A stretch of DNA of 29,588 bases from a virus, in the IMG/VR virus record IMGVR_UViG_3300038696_000424, positions 1-29,588 of that record; one strand, given 5' to 3'. Below are positions 15,659 to 25,700 of the stretch, piece by piece. Under the pieces are notes generated by a model that made no database searches, was not told the DNA's origin, and saw nothing but the letters and a program-made list of their open reading frames with translations. The position numbers and the translations under genes are program-made. The first letter of the stretch is position 1. Every line of letters starts with the position of its first letter.

Positions 15659-16918
15659 TCATGCCGCCAGCCTCTTGGCCTTCAGGTCGGCGAAGGTCTC
15701 ACCCGTTTCGGCCAGCACGGCATTGGCACCAGTGAACTGCTGCCACCGTTCGATGGCCACATCTACATAGGCCGGGTTTAACTCGATCCCGAAGCACACT
15801 CGGCCTGTGGTTTCCGCCGCAATCAATGTTGTGCCCGATCCCATGAAGGGTTCAAACACCGCCTGACCCGGGTTGGAGTTGTTCAGGATTGGCCGCCGCA
15901 TGCATTCGACCGGTTTTTGCGTGCCGTGGATAGTGGCGGCGTCTTGGTCCTTGCCGGAAATGTGCCACAGCGTGGTCTGCTTCCGGTCACCCGCCCAATG
16001 CCCCTTGCCGGTCTTCTTCACGGCATACCAGCACGGTTCGTGCTGCCAGTGGTAGTCGCCGCGGCTGAGCACAAGGCGGTCCTTGGCCCAGATGATCTGC
16101 GACCGCACATTGAAGCCAGCCGCTACAAGGCTTTCAGCCACCGTCGCAGCATGCAGTGCGCCATGCCAGACATAGGCGACGTCACCGGGGAACAATGCCC
16201 ATGCTTCGCGCCAATCGGCCCGGTCGTCATTCAGCACCTTGCCGGTGCGCTTTGTCTTCGCCGCCCCGGCCTGGTTGCGCCAGGACGGGTCATATTCCAC
16301 GCCGTAGGGCGGGTCTGTCACCATCAGCAGCGGTTTTACATCTCCAAGCAGCCGCCCCACCACATCAGCGGACGTGCTGTCACCGCAGATCAGCCGATGC
16401 GATCCAAGTTGCCACAGATCGCCTGCCGCGGAAACCGGCGTGACCGGCGGTTCCGGAATATCATCCTCGCCCTCGACAGCGCCACCTTCCAGCTGATCCG
16501 GATCGCGTAGCAATGCGTCCAGATCCTCGTCAGTGATGCCCAGCAGCGACAGGTCGAAATCCTCGGCCAGCAGCCCCGCGATCTCGTCGCGCAGCATCGC
16601 CTCGTCCCAGTCGCCCAGCTCGGTCAACTTGTTGTCGGCGATCCGATAAGCACGGCGCTCGGCGTCGTCGAGATGGCTCAGCCGGATGACCGGCACGTCC
16701 TTCAGCCCCAACATGGCGGCGGCCAGCACCCGGCCGTGCCCGGCGATCAGCTCGCCATCGTCGGCCACCATGCAGGGCACCGTCCAACCAAACTTCGCCA
16801 TGCTGGCGGCGATCTTGGCCACTTGATCGGTGCCGTGGATCTTCGCATTGCGTGCATAGGGGCGCAGCCGGTCGAGCGGCCATGTCTCAATCTGGCTCGG
16901 CGCAAAGACGAGGTCCAT
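15659..16918 (-). CDS. ParB-like nuclease domain fused to beta-class N6-adenine DNA methyltransferase
   Basis: A 419-residue fusion. Residues about 10-100 are a ParB/Srx-type domain (LRPYARNAKIHGTDQVAKI, the loop ELIAGHGRVLAAAMLG at 56-71, and VPVIRLSHLDDAERRAYRIADNKL). Residues about 165-400 are the methyltransferase: catalytic DPPYG at 202-206 precedes the target region, with HGTQKP at 331-336 and the AdoMet loop FEPFMGSGTT at 355-364, so motif order is beta class, like CcrM-type adenine methylases. Such fusions are common in alphaproteobacterial prophages, where they may protect phage DNA from host restriction. No partner restriction gene is adjacent. The start at 16918 has only a weak upstream purine stretch. 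A strong terminator hairpin lies about 90 bases upstream. Confidence 0.9.
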   Translation of the reverse strand: MDLVFAPSQIETWPLDRLRPYARNAKIHGTDQVAKIAASMAKFGWTVPCMVADDGELIAGHGRVLAAAMLGLKDVPVIRLSHLDDAERRAYRIADNKLTELGDWDEAMLRDEIAGLLAEDFDLSLLGITDEDLDALLRDPDQLEGGAVEGEDDIPEPPVTPVSAAGDLWQLGSHRLICGDSTSADVVGRLLGDVKPLLMVTDPPYGVEYDPSWRNQAGAAKTKRTGKVLNDDRADWREAWALFPGDVAYVWHGALHAATVAESLVAAGFNVRSQIIWAKDRLVLSRGDYHWQHEPCWYAVKKTGKGHWAGDRKQTTLWHISGKDQDAATIHGTQKPVECMRRPILNNSNPGQAVFEPFMGSGTTLIAAETTGRVCFGIELNPAYVDVAIERWQQFTGANAVLAETGETFADLKAKRLAA

Positions 16919-17004
16919 GGGGCAGTTCTCAATTTGGGCTGGGCGGATACGACGATGCGCGCGGGCAACAAGGCCAGCGACAGAATCAGGATCCGCGATG
17001 TGGG

Positions 17005-17044
17005 GGAAAACGAAAGCGCCCGAGAGGGGTTTCCTCCGGGCGCT
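17005..17044 (-). terminator. Rho-independent terminator, minus-strand transcription
   Basis: AGCGCCCG at 17015-17022 and CGGGCGCT at 17037-17044 pair perfectly, extended inward by GAGG/CCTC around a GGTTT loop with one bulged A. Read on the minus strand the stem is followed by TTTCGTTTTCCCC, a U-rich tail. It would end transcription coming from the DISARM side, insulating the prophage methyltransferase gene. Confidence 0.7.
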
Positions 17045-17104
17045 GTTCTTCGATGATCAATAGGTAGTGCAAGGGGGGCAGCTTTGTCAATTGGAAAACA
17101 GGCT

Positions 17105-17286
17105 TGGATTCAATGGCTTCCGGGTAGGTGGCTTCCTATGGCTGGCTTCCGACTGGGTGGCTTCCGCAAACTGGATTCCCTGGATTCCGAAAAGAATCCA
17201 GCACGGTGAGATCGAGATTCCGCAAGCCTTTGATAATGAGTCGCTTTTTCCGAGATGGAGCGTCAGGTGGCTTCCGCCTGGATTCC
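17105..17286 (+). repeat. Spaced direct repeats of TGG(C/A)TTCC
   Basis: Exact TGGCTTCC occurs at 17114, 17129, 17143, 17158 and 17268; TGGATTCC at 17172, 17181 and 17279; near copies at 17105 (TGGATTCA) and, inverted, at 17194-17200. The first five are spaced 15, 14, 15 and 14 bases start to start. The whole 16919-17475 interval (557 bases) has no supported gene; its content is this repeat block, the terminator at 17005-17044, and otherwise featureless DNA. It occupies the place where drmC would be expected. Confidence 0.7.
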
Positions 17287-17475
17287 CCGGTGAAAGTGCC
17301 TGTCGCTAGCGAAATGCCGCGCTGCGCCCCCCCGCATACGTTCGGGACCGGGGAGGAACCATGCCAAGGGGGCGGGTTGCTTGAGCCGTGCAGGAGAATT
17401 GAAGATCCGAACGCCGACGCCCAGAGGCTTCGTGTCAAGCGCCGGGTTGGTTGTCCAATTTCTTGTTCAGCAGCC

Positions 17476-19326
17476 TCAGGAAAGGGCTGAAGGTAAATCC
17501 GACAACATCAGACGATCAAGCAGCATATTGCGCATTTCGCAGCTCGTTTCTGGCACCAGAAGACAGGCGTTGCACGCGGCACCGTTCACCAATGAGCCAT
17601 CAAAGTGGGCCTGTGGAGTGCTCTCGGAGCAAATCGGGTCGTTTGAGCAAACTTGCATCTTTTCGACTGCTGCGTCCATCAACGTGACGATCTTGGGCGC
17701 CATTGCGACCAGGCCGCCCAACGAACCCTGTGCACCAGATGCGGACGTGTAGATCAGGATGCCGAGGCGGCCGATGGCACCCTTTGTACCGTCTGTTGGC
17801 AAAGCGTACACACGCTCCTTAATGGACGTGGCAGGGTAGCCGCACTGCAAAGCAATCTCGGACATCAGCCCATGTGAAAGCGAATGCAGAAAGGTGTAAG
17901 CTCCGCCAGGGAATGTTGGGGAATTCTTGAATTTTCCAGCCCAGTCCTGATAAGCTAATCGTAGGGCATTAATCCGTTCTGAGTTAAAAGTGGATTGAAT
18001 TATTTTTCCAACCATCTCTGGATCGAACTGCAGGAAAATGCCCTCACCATTTTGTTCGATTGCAGGAAGCCAATCTGCGTCGCCGAGGCTGGCACCCTCA
18101 ACGGCGAGCAGAACTTCTTCCAAACTGCCATCCGAAGCGACTGGGGCAGGCTCTAACCGCGTAAACCCATATAGGCAGGTTACCTCAGTTAGCCGCTTGA
18201 CTGCCACGACGCGAGAAAGCAATCGCTCAAGGCTATTCCCGGTTTTCCATTCAACATCTAGAAGCGTCGTAGCATGCAGCCGGGAGTCTATTGAGTTGGT
18301 GCCTATCGTCGCTTTTCCGGAAGCTAAGATATCGAATTCGGCGATCTTCGGCGAAGAACTTGGAGTGTCAGCTTCCTGATTGGTAGTATCTTTCAGCTCC
18401 TGAATTCTGGAAAAAATTACATTAGGATCAACGTTTCCAAACATATTTGAAAGTGCCGGGCTGAAGCTTAGGACTCCAATAAGCTGATCAACACTCGTGA
18501 GAGGTGCAAGGTTGGCAAGGTTTGCCTTGACTATGTCGCCGATATGATCGGCATCAACAGGTAGGGCTATGACATTTGCGACTTGGGGAAAGTACGCGTT
18601 TGTCGCGCCGCGAACAAGAAGCTTGAGGTTTTCGTTGCAACCGTTTGCATCAACCGATTGATCGCCAAGCCATGGCTGATGACCGTTGCAACCGCCGAGG
18701 ATTCCTTCAGCAAAAAGGTACTCGAATTCAACACGTGCACCGCAGTCGCATTCAATCGATAGGTCTTTTGGGTCTGCACTGGTGCCGCGATCTAAAAACC
18801 ACATTGCAGATCGGCAGCCAGTTTGGCCTTGTCCACGATGAACGAGACCCCGCCAGTTGATATCCTGCATGTGACCTTTTTTGCATGCTGCAACGAACCG
18901 CATTGGGGTGACACTGATGGTCTTGGTTCCATCCTTGAATTTTCCGGTTGCCCATTCAAGTTCTTTCCACTGGACCATTCGTCGTCGCGATCCGCCGGTC
19001 GATGGAGCTGTTCCAGAGTCAGGATCGCAGACAAACCACAGTGGAAAGACCAAGGCCGGGACATCACGCTTCATCCGATCCGCATCATTCGTAGCATAAG
19101 GCGGCTGACGAAGAGTAAGCCTGACTCCTTCGGCGAGCCGCCCACTTTGGGACAGGCTACGCTCAAGCATTTCCTGTAGTCGCGGTTCGACAATGATCCT
19201 TGGCTCTATCTGCTGTCGCCACAACGGTAGGCCACCGACGATGATCGAACGCGAAGGGAGGTCAATCATCGCCCCAGGCCCAAACCCCATGATCATTTGG
19301 CTTAGGCGAATTTCATTATCGCTCAT
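17476..19326 (-). CDS. drmB: DISARM protein DrmB (DUF1998 domain)
   Basis: DrmB partners the DrmA helicase in the core DISARM complex. This 616-residue protein begins MSDNEIRLSQMIMGFGPGAMIDLPSRS and carries an early zinc-like set (ACKKGHMQDINWRG at about 147-159, CDCG at 193-196, further Cys at 213 and 230). The DUF1998 domain lies at about 477-600: AYTFLHSLSHGLMSEIALQCGY, GILIYTSASGAQGSLGGLV, and the Cys cluster C560, C566, C585, C588, C596 (CSNDPICSES, GAACNACLL). Length and order fit DrmB. It starts 9 bases after drmA and is the last gene of the operon. GC is clearly lower than the phage half (about 42% in the line 18421-18480). No drmC follows. Confidence 0.93.
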   Translation of the reverse strand: MSDNEIRLSQMIMGFGPGAMIDLPSRSIIVGGLPLWRQQIEPRIIVEPRLQEMLERSLSQSGRLAEGVRLTLRQPPYATNDADRMKRDVPALVFPLWFVCDPDSGTAPSTGGSRRRMVQWKELEWATGKFKDGTKTISVTPMRFVAACKKGHMQDINWRGLVHRGQGQTGCRSAMWFLDRGTSADPKDLSIECDCGARVEFEYLFAEGILGGCNGHQPWLGDQSVDANGCNENLKLLVRGATNAYFPQVANVIALPVDADHIGDIVKANLANLAPLTSVDQLIGVLSFSPALSNMFGNVDPNVIFSRIQELKDTTNQEADTPSSSPKIAEFDILASGKATIGTNSIDSRLHATTLLDVEWKTGNSLERLLSRVVAVKRLTEVTCLYGFTRLEPAPVASDGSLEEVLLAVEGASLGDADWLPAIEQNGEGIFLQFDPEMVGKIIQSTFNSERINALRLAYQDWAGKFKNSPTFPGGAYTFLHSLSHGLMSEIALQCGYPATSIKERVYALPTDGTKGAIGRLGILIYTSASGAQGSLGGLVAMAPKIVTLMDAAVEKMQVCSNDPICSESTPQAHFDGSLVNGAACNACLLVPETSCEMRNMLLDRLMLSDLPSALS

Positions 19327-19335
19327 TCTTTTTCC

Positions 19336-22300
19336 TTAACTCTTAAGTGGTCGGGCGTTCGGACCACATATGTCTAGCCTGACAACAGGCTCAACATCCC
19401 GCATGGATCGGCCTGCTGTGAAAAGTTGCCGCTCAGGATCAAGTGTTTTGGTTTGGGGATCCAGAACATCTTGCAGCAGGCTGTTTTGCCCCCGCCGATT
19501 ATAGCTGAGCCTTCCGCCGTTTTCTGTCTGCGATGAAGCAGTCCTCGCCCAGATATCTGCAAGCGACGCGATCTGGCGTTCAAGGTCAGCGGGCTCGTCA
19601 GTGAATGGTGCCGCGCGATCCAAGATGTAGGAAAGTGCCCGATCATATACCGTTTCAGGTAGGGTAAATGCCCCGGCCGCTTTGTCACCGCCATACTGGC
19701 TATCAGCATGTCGAATAATCGCTACTACAACTGCAGCCAGAGCTCGATCTAGCGCCCTGTCGGCCCAAGGCGTAACGCTGGTCGCCTCGACGCCGCGGTA
19801 GAAACTTTCATGGAAATACCCAAATCGTTCATAGTGTGCGCGGTCGCGTGGTTTGTGGACGTTCAGCAGAGAAAGAACCAGACCTGGTCGCTGATGGTCA
19901 CGCCCGACGCGGCTGGTCGCCTGGATGTATTCAGCTGTTGCCTTCGGTTGGCCCATAACCACCATTAAACCAAGTCTAGTGATGTCCAAGCCGACCGAGA
20001 TCATGTTCGTTGCAAGAGCAACATCAACGGCGTCTTTTGAGCCCGCTTTTGAGTCGAGCCGTCGTTTCGATTTCGCTACATCGTCGGTGCTTTCGCGCGA
20101 AGTCAGTTCCACCGGTGCTGCGATCTTCCGATTGGCAAAGGGTATATCGGCAGGGTTGATTCTTCGCCTTTCCGTGCCATAGCGCTGGGCGCGGTCACGC
20201 ACTTCGTCTTCCACAATACGTCGAGCGCCACCCAACTCCCGTAACGCATTAAAATAGCACATTGCTGTCATGTACGGATCAGCCGAGTTTCCGTCAGTGA
20301 CCCCTTGCGCGTCGAACTCTGACTGAGCCGCAGCTTCAAGGGTCACGAGCGCGCGCAGGAAAACGAGTTTAGGTCCGCGCCCGAGGGCGGCCAAGCCAAC
20401 GTATTTCCTGGCCGGATTTGCCTCACTGGCCGGAAGTGTTTCTGCGAAGAAGCTGTTGCGGCGACTGATCCCTGGTGGCGGAAAGATAGCAGTTTCGTTT
20501 CGATCAAATAGGGCCCGGATCTGGGTTTGGGCACGTCGAACTGTCGCAGTCGATGCAACGATTTTGGGTCTGATCCTAACGCCACCTTTGGTCCTTGTCG
20601 CCAGATAGTCGATCGCTGTCTCATAGAGACCGGCAACAGTCCCGAGGGGGCCAGAAATTAAGTGCAGTTCGTCCTGTACGATCAGGTCTGGCGGATCAAG
20701 CTTCCAGCCGTTGTTTAGCCTCGCTCCACTTCGAGGTTCGGATGCCCCGTAGAACCCTTGGCCATCTGCGCGATCAACGTGGCCGAAGAATGCACCTGTC
20801 TGCCCGACCCAAGGTAGGGCAGCGAATTTGTCGATGGTCGCTACGATAAACGCAGGCAGTCGGCGATAAATTTCGTCGTCGGTAGCCAAGATTGGCAGCG
20901 CGCGATCTCCGGTGAATTCGCAATCAATATTCGGGCACACGATCAGCATGCGCGATGGCACCTGTTCATTCGGCCAGCATTTAAAGCTGGTATGGTCCAA
21001 GTTGGTGCCGCACCAAGGGCAGTTTCGGATCGGCGCGGGTGCAGGCCCGCTTCTGCGTTTGTAGGCCCGCACCCGCGTCACGGCACGATCATCGCCCGTA
21101 TCGCCCTTGCCACCCAGCTTGTTTGGTGATGCTGCAGAGCCGATCCACAGACCAATCTCGATATCCCAATCGCCGAGCATCCGTCGGCCCTGATCGTCTT
21201 TCCAGGCATCCGAACAACGCATCAGTTCCAAGGCACAGATTACGCCTGCGGCCCGGCCCAACTGATCCAGTGTCAGAAGACGCAGGGTGTAGCGCATAAT
21301 CACTGTCACCCCCGCACCTAACACACCCGATGCACCAAGCCGTCGCAGCGCGATGGTGTAGGCTGCGAGGCCGAGGTAGGCTTCTGTCTTGCCGCCTCCC
21401 GTAGGGAAGAACAGCAGGTCAACGATTTCGCGGTCAGGGTGGGCTTTGTCGGTGAGGCCAGACAGGTTCACCAGAATAAATGCCAACTGGAACGGCCGCC
21501 ATTTCAGCGGGTCGATCTGTTCAAGCGGCACGCCTCGCTCAGACGCGAAGCGGCGACGACCGGCGGTTTCCACCGCCTCGTTCATCGCAACGAATGCCGT
21601 GCGTGCCATGTCGTTGGTCAGCAGCAGCTCGATCCCGGCTTCCATACGCGCCTTGGTCTCAGTCTGGGCTTTGATCAGATCAAGCGCCATGTCGCGGCGG
21701 CGTGGCTCACTTGCGAACTGATCCGCCAAGGGGGATTGGGCGGCGATCCAATCACCATAGTGGAGGGGAAGATCGGCAAGGGCGGCGCGCAGCGGCTCAG
21801 TCCCGGCGCGGGCGGCGTCGCGCAGGGCTATCATGTCGAAGGTCACGCCAGTGATGGACTCGTTCGGGGCGACGCGCTCCACTTCGGCCACCGGCATTGG
21901 CTCGGTGTACACACGACGCACTACGCCGTCGGCGTCTGCCTCATGCGCGCAGGCGGTGTTACGGCCAGCGGCGTATTGCGGGACATCGTGGTAGTGGAGA
22001 TCGTGGGTGCGCAGATCGGCGTCATTGGAACGATAGCCGGTCAGGTCATGGCCTGCGACGATGCCCAGCGCGCAGCCCACCGTCATCCGCACTTGGAACG
22101 CATAGGACATCTCAGCGAAGCGGCGATTGCGGACCACGGCGCGGCGGTTCACCACGAACACAGACAGCGACCAGATATCGACATCCGGCCCCTCGGCCTG
22201 GCGCATCTTGGTTTTGCGGCAGATCATCGACAGGACCAATGCACCGGGTCGATTGATCAGTGTTTTGCTGTCGGGCAGAACCTCGTCCCACTTACCTTCC

Positions 22301-22785
22301 TTCAGCACCAGCGTGTGATCCACATGCCGGGGTTTGCGGCTCCAGCGGACGTCGGGCATGGCTGTGCGGCCCTCGGCCTCCAGGATCGCTTCCGGGGGCA
22401 TCGGCTCGGCGATGTAGTCGCCCCAGTCGAGTGTCACCGTCACTTCGGTCGCCGTGATCGGCAGGGCGGTGGACAGGCCGAGCGAGGTGGGCAGAAAGCG
22501 CTTTCTGGCGGAGTGGTCTTGGGCGGTGCCTTCGTCGTCGGGGGCGGTGCTGGGCGCTTCCAGCCCGGCGAGGGTTTCCTCATGCGGGGCGTCCACGTCG
22601 TCTTCGTCGAGTGGCGATGTGCCGTCCTGCGTGGGGGCGATCCAGCCGGTCAGATACCATTTCGAGGGTTCCTCGGGCAGGATTTCCTCGGCCAGATCGG
22701 CATCTTCCGCGGTGGGATTGGGGCCGATCAGGTCGCGGCGCAGTTTGGTCAATATGGTTTCGCGGACTTCCAAACTCGTCGTCAT
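19336..22785 (-). CDS. drmA: DISARM helicase DrmA
   Basis: DrmA is the DNA-translocating superfamily 2 helicase of DISARM and works with DrmB on incoming DNA. The protein is 1149 residues. Motif I is FFPTGGGKTEAY (459-470); CPWC (589-592) with CPNIDC (617-622) form a likely zinc element inserted in the first RecA lobe; motif II is QDELHLI (704-710), motif III ASTATVRRA (744-752), then ATNMISVGLDI (925-935) and motif VI QATSRVGRDHQRPG (955-968). The N-terminal 400 residues are the less conserved DrmA-specific region. All helicase motifs are intact, so this gene looks functional. Its ATG overlaps the drmMI stop (ATGA). GC falls along the gene, from about 63% at the 5' end to about 55% in the helicase half by eye. 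Confidence 0.95.
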   Translation of the reverse strand: MTTSLEVRETILTKLRRDLIGPNPTAEDADLAEEILPEEPSKWYLTGWIAPTQDGTSPLDEDDVDAPHEETLAGLEAPSTAPDDEGTAQDHSARKRFLPTSLGLSTALPITATEVTVTLDWGDYIAEPMPPEAILEAEGRTAMPDVRWSRKPRHVDHTLVLKEGKWDEVLPDSKTLINRPGALVLSMICRKTKMRQAEGPDVDIWSLSVFVVNRRAVVRNRRFAEMSYAFQVRMTVGCALGIVAGHDLTGYRSNDADLRTHDLHYHDVPQYAAGRNTACAHEADADGVVRRVYTEPMPVAEVERVAPNESITGVTFDMIALRDAARAGTEPLRAALADLPLHYGDWIAAQSPLADQFASEPRRRDMALDLIKAQTETKARMEAGIELLLTNDMARTAFVAMNEAVETAGRRRFASERGVPLEQIDPLKWRPFQLAFILVNLSGLTDKAHPDREIVDLLFFPTGGGKTEAYLGLAAYTIALRRLGASGVLGAGVTVIMRYTLRLLTLDQLGRAAGVICALELMRCSDAWKDDQGRRMLGDWDIEIGLWIGSAASPNKLGGKGDTGDDRAVTRVRAYKRRSGPAPAPIRNCPWCGTNLDHTSFKCWPNEQVPSRMLIVCPNIDCEFTGDRALPILATDDEIYRRLPAFIVATIDKFAALPWVGQTGAFFGHVDRADGQGFYGASEPRSGARLNNGWKLDPPDLIVQDELHLISGPLGTVAGLYETAIDYLATRTKGGVRIRPKIVASTATVRRAQTQIRALFDRNETAIFPPPGISRRNSFFAETLPASEANPARKYVGLAALGRGPKLVFLRALVTLEAAAQSEFDAQGVTDGNSADPYMTAMCYFNALRELGGARRIVEDEVRDRAQRYGTERRRINPADIPFANRKIAAPVELTSRESTDDVAKSKRRLDSKAGSKDAVDVALATNMISVGLDITRLGLMVVMGQPKATAEYIQATSRVGRDHQRPGLVLSLLNVHKPRDRAHYERFGYFHESFYRGVEATSVTPWADRALDRALAAVVVAIIRHADSQYGGDKAAGAFTLPETVYDRALSYILDRAAPFTDEPADLERQIASLADIWARTASSQTENGGRLSYNRRGQNSLLQDVLDPQTKTLDPERQLFTAGRSMRDVEPVVRLDICGPNARPLKS

Positions 22786-25700
22786 TTATTCGTCCTGTCA
22801 AAAAGGGGGCCTTCACCAATATCCAGCGTGCTCTGCTTGGGCCGTTTGCCGGATTGGGCGCCAGAGTGCGGCGCGTCCGGTGCGGTTGCAATGGCGATGC
22901 CTTCATTCGCCTCGGCGGCGAAGCGTTCCCGGTTGAGGTCGAGAAGGCGGGCCAGCACCTCGTCCCGGAAGTCGCTGGGCCAGAACAGGCGGCCCTGATA
23001 GGTGAATTCGGTTTCGGTTTCCTCGGTCAGGAAGACCGTGTTGGCGGCATCGGCCAGATCGTCCCAGCCATACGCACGCAGGACGGCGCAGTCCATTTCG
23101 ACGTGCAAATCGCGCAGGCGCTGGATTTCTGCGTCATCGTCGTAGGAATCGTGAAAGCGATTGTAGGTGGGGGTCAGGCCCTTGTTGGTGGCGATCATCA
23201 GTTGCGCGCGGTGGTCGTGGTAGGCTTGGCCAGCAGCTTCGAGGAAAGGGTTGGCGTCGGACTCTTCGGGAAATGGGAAGGTGGCAAAACAATCTGCTAC
23301 TGAGTAGCGAAGGTCATCCTTCATTGAGGAGGAAAGAAAATTAGCCCAAACCTCATGCGTTCGTGACTGAAGGACGCAAAGTGTAGCGAGTTGCTCGAAG
23401 GCGAATACGACCGACGAGTCAGCGAAAAGCGGGCCAGTAGGCGACCGGCCGATAGCAAGCTTTGTTGAAACTCGACTCAATAAGAAGACGGAGGACAAGC
23501 CATCTATAGCTGCGTTAAGTGCCCCGCCGAAACGCCAATGCTGCCACCAAGCGTGAGCGGCGACAGCTTTGTTCCGAGAATTGATCCGCTCATGCTTTAC
23601 TTTTCGTTCGATGATTTCGAGCAAATCCGGCCAATCCGCTGCAACCGGATACGGATAGTCCGCCGGAACAACACCAGTCCGGATGAATGCTGTCTTGCTT
23701 TTGTCTGATGATCGATGCCAAGGGAAAAGACTTGCATCTCTCCGTAGCGGAAATTCCTCAAAGTCGATCACATACCGATGATAATGGTGACGCGGATGGT
23801 TGTTGACCTCCTCGCCACCAAGGTAAGGCCTGATCCTCTCTGCATTTCGTGGGTCTTTGGCGATCAATTGGCGCATTTCGTCCAGCGAACTTGCTATGCC
23901 CTTTTCGGTGGTTGAATCGTCGAACGTAAATCCCATCCCCAAAACCACAGCACCCTGAAACGCTTTTTCTTCATTTGCTGCCAATGAGATTGGGCTATCA
24001 TCATTCTCTCCGTTTACAAGAAAGGCCGATACACGCGCCACTGCCCGCCCGTCGATCTGACTCTGCGGCACCTGATCTGGCCGCTTAACCCCATGCACCA
24101 CGGACACGACCACCGCCGCCTCGCCCGGCCACTTCAACCGCCGCACCGCGCGATACAGCACCGTGCCATGGGCAATCATCTGCCGCAGCCCGCTTTCGCG
24201 GGTGTCGCCCTGCGCGATGGTGTTCGATGCGATCAGGCCAAAGCCGCCGCCCTTGCGGAGCAGCCCCTCGGCCCGGCGAAAGAAATGCGCCACAAGGTCG
24301 GCGTTGCCATGGGTTTTGTCATGTACCTGTTGCAGCCACTGGCCGTATCCGGCGCGGTTGCCCTTGGCGATGGTGTTCTTGCCCGCAAAGGGCGGGTTGC
24401 CAACAATCAAATCAAAGCCGGGATTGTCGCGCCCGAACACCTCGGGGAATTCGATTTGCCAATGAAAGGGCGCAATGGGATGGTCACCGGTGCGCAATTC
24501 GGCGGCCAAGCTTGCCGCCAAATCCCAAGCGTCGGCGCGGCGCTCGGTAAAGGCGACCTGAAACGCCTGCAGCTCTTTCTTGCGCGCGGTGGCTTTTGCG
24601 GCGGCAAAGAAGGTGGACACCAAAGCATCGCCGACATTGCGGATGGTAGACAAGGATCGTTCCGCCTCGCGCAGCCGCACCTCTTGCAGGGCAAGGGCCA
24701 CATCGTCGGGGGCGCTGCGAATGGCCTGCCGCCCCTCGCGCCACTTTTCCACCCGCTCTTTGATATGCCCGATCAGCAGAGGTTTGGAGATCTTCGGATC
24801 CCAGGTCAGGGTGCCAATCTCGGCTGCCGTAAGGCCCACGAGGCTGTCGCCGGATTTCAGGGCGTGGTCGAGAAAGGTGAATTCATGATCGCGGGCCAGG
24901 GTGGCCAGCCACAGCGACAGCCGCGCCAGATCAACCGCCATGGGATTGCGGTCAACACCATAGAGACAGCGCTGGGCGACCAGGCGGCGGGCGTGCAGGT
25001 CTTCGTCCTCATCCTGCGGCAAGGTGGGGCGTAGGCTGGGGTTCCGCTCCCAAGCGCGGGTCAGCTGGGCCGCGAGCGCGCGGCAGGTTTCGACAAGGAA
25101 GGCACCAGAACCCATCGCGGGATCGCAAACCTTGATGTCGAGGATCTGATCGGGCGTCGGAGTGTCGCCAAGGTGAAGCAGCACAGGCTCCAGCGCCTCG
25201 GCCACAATGGGCTGTGTCAGGCTGCGCGGGGTATAGTGCGATCCGCTTTCGCGGCGTTCATCGGTGGGTTGCAGGATTGGTGTGCCTTTGGGGGCCGCGC
25301 GTTTATGCGGCGAAGCGCGCTCATCGACGATGGCATCAAGGGCAGCGGCCAGAGTTTCGACTGATGTGGCGTTCTTAAGGCCGTCTTCTTGCCGCTTGGT
25401 CAGGTTTGAGCGCTGGCATTCCTCCTTGAGGTATTTCTTGCGATCAGCGGGCTTGCGGACGAGCAGTGCGTCGAGGTCAACATAGACCGGGGTCTTGTTG
25501 TTCTTGCCCGCCTTTATGGCCAGCATCGGGCCGCTGGCACGCTCCACACGGAATCCCATGACGGTTTCATAGACCGAGCCGATTTGTTCGACATCGAGCG
25601 CCTTGTAGGACAGGCGTTCGCCTTTCAGGGACAGAAGCCCTTCCAGTACATTGAGGATGCAATCGTCGGAAATGCGCAATACGCGGGCTTTGTCGTCCTT

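Noticed and set aside
17105-17286. Octamer repeats as a CRISPR array
   Set aside because: Repeat units are only 8 bases with 6-7 base gaps; far too short for repeat-spacer architecture, and no cas genes are present.
17136-17438. 100-codon minus-strand open frame in the gap after drmB
   Set aside because: It overlaps the octamer repeat block, has no ribosome site I can see and a low-complexity translation; no PLD motif, so it does not rescue drmC.
21439-22998. 519-codon plus-strand open frame across the drmA start
   Set aside because: It is antisense to the motif-bearing drmA and drmMI frames and spans their junction; its composition is the His/Gly/Arg-rich pattern typical of a high-GC shadow frame.
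24093-25034. 313-codon plus-strand open frame within drmMI
   Set aside because: Antisense shadow of the methyltransferase catalytic core in its highest-GC part.
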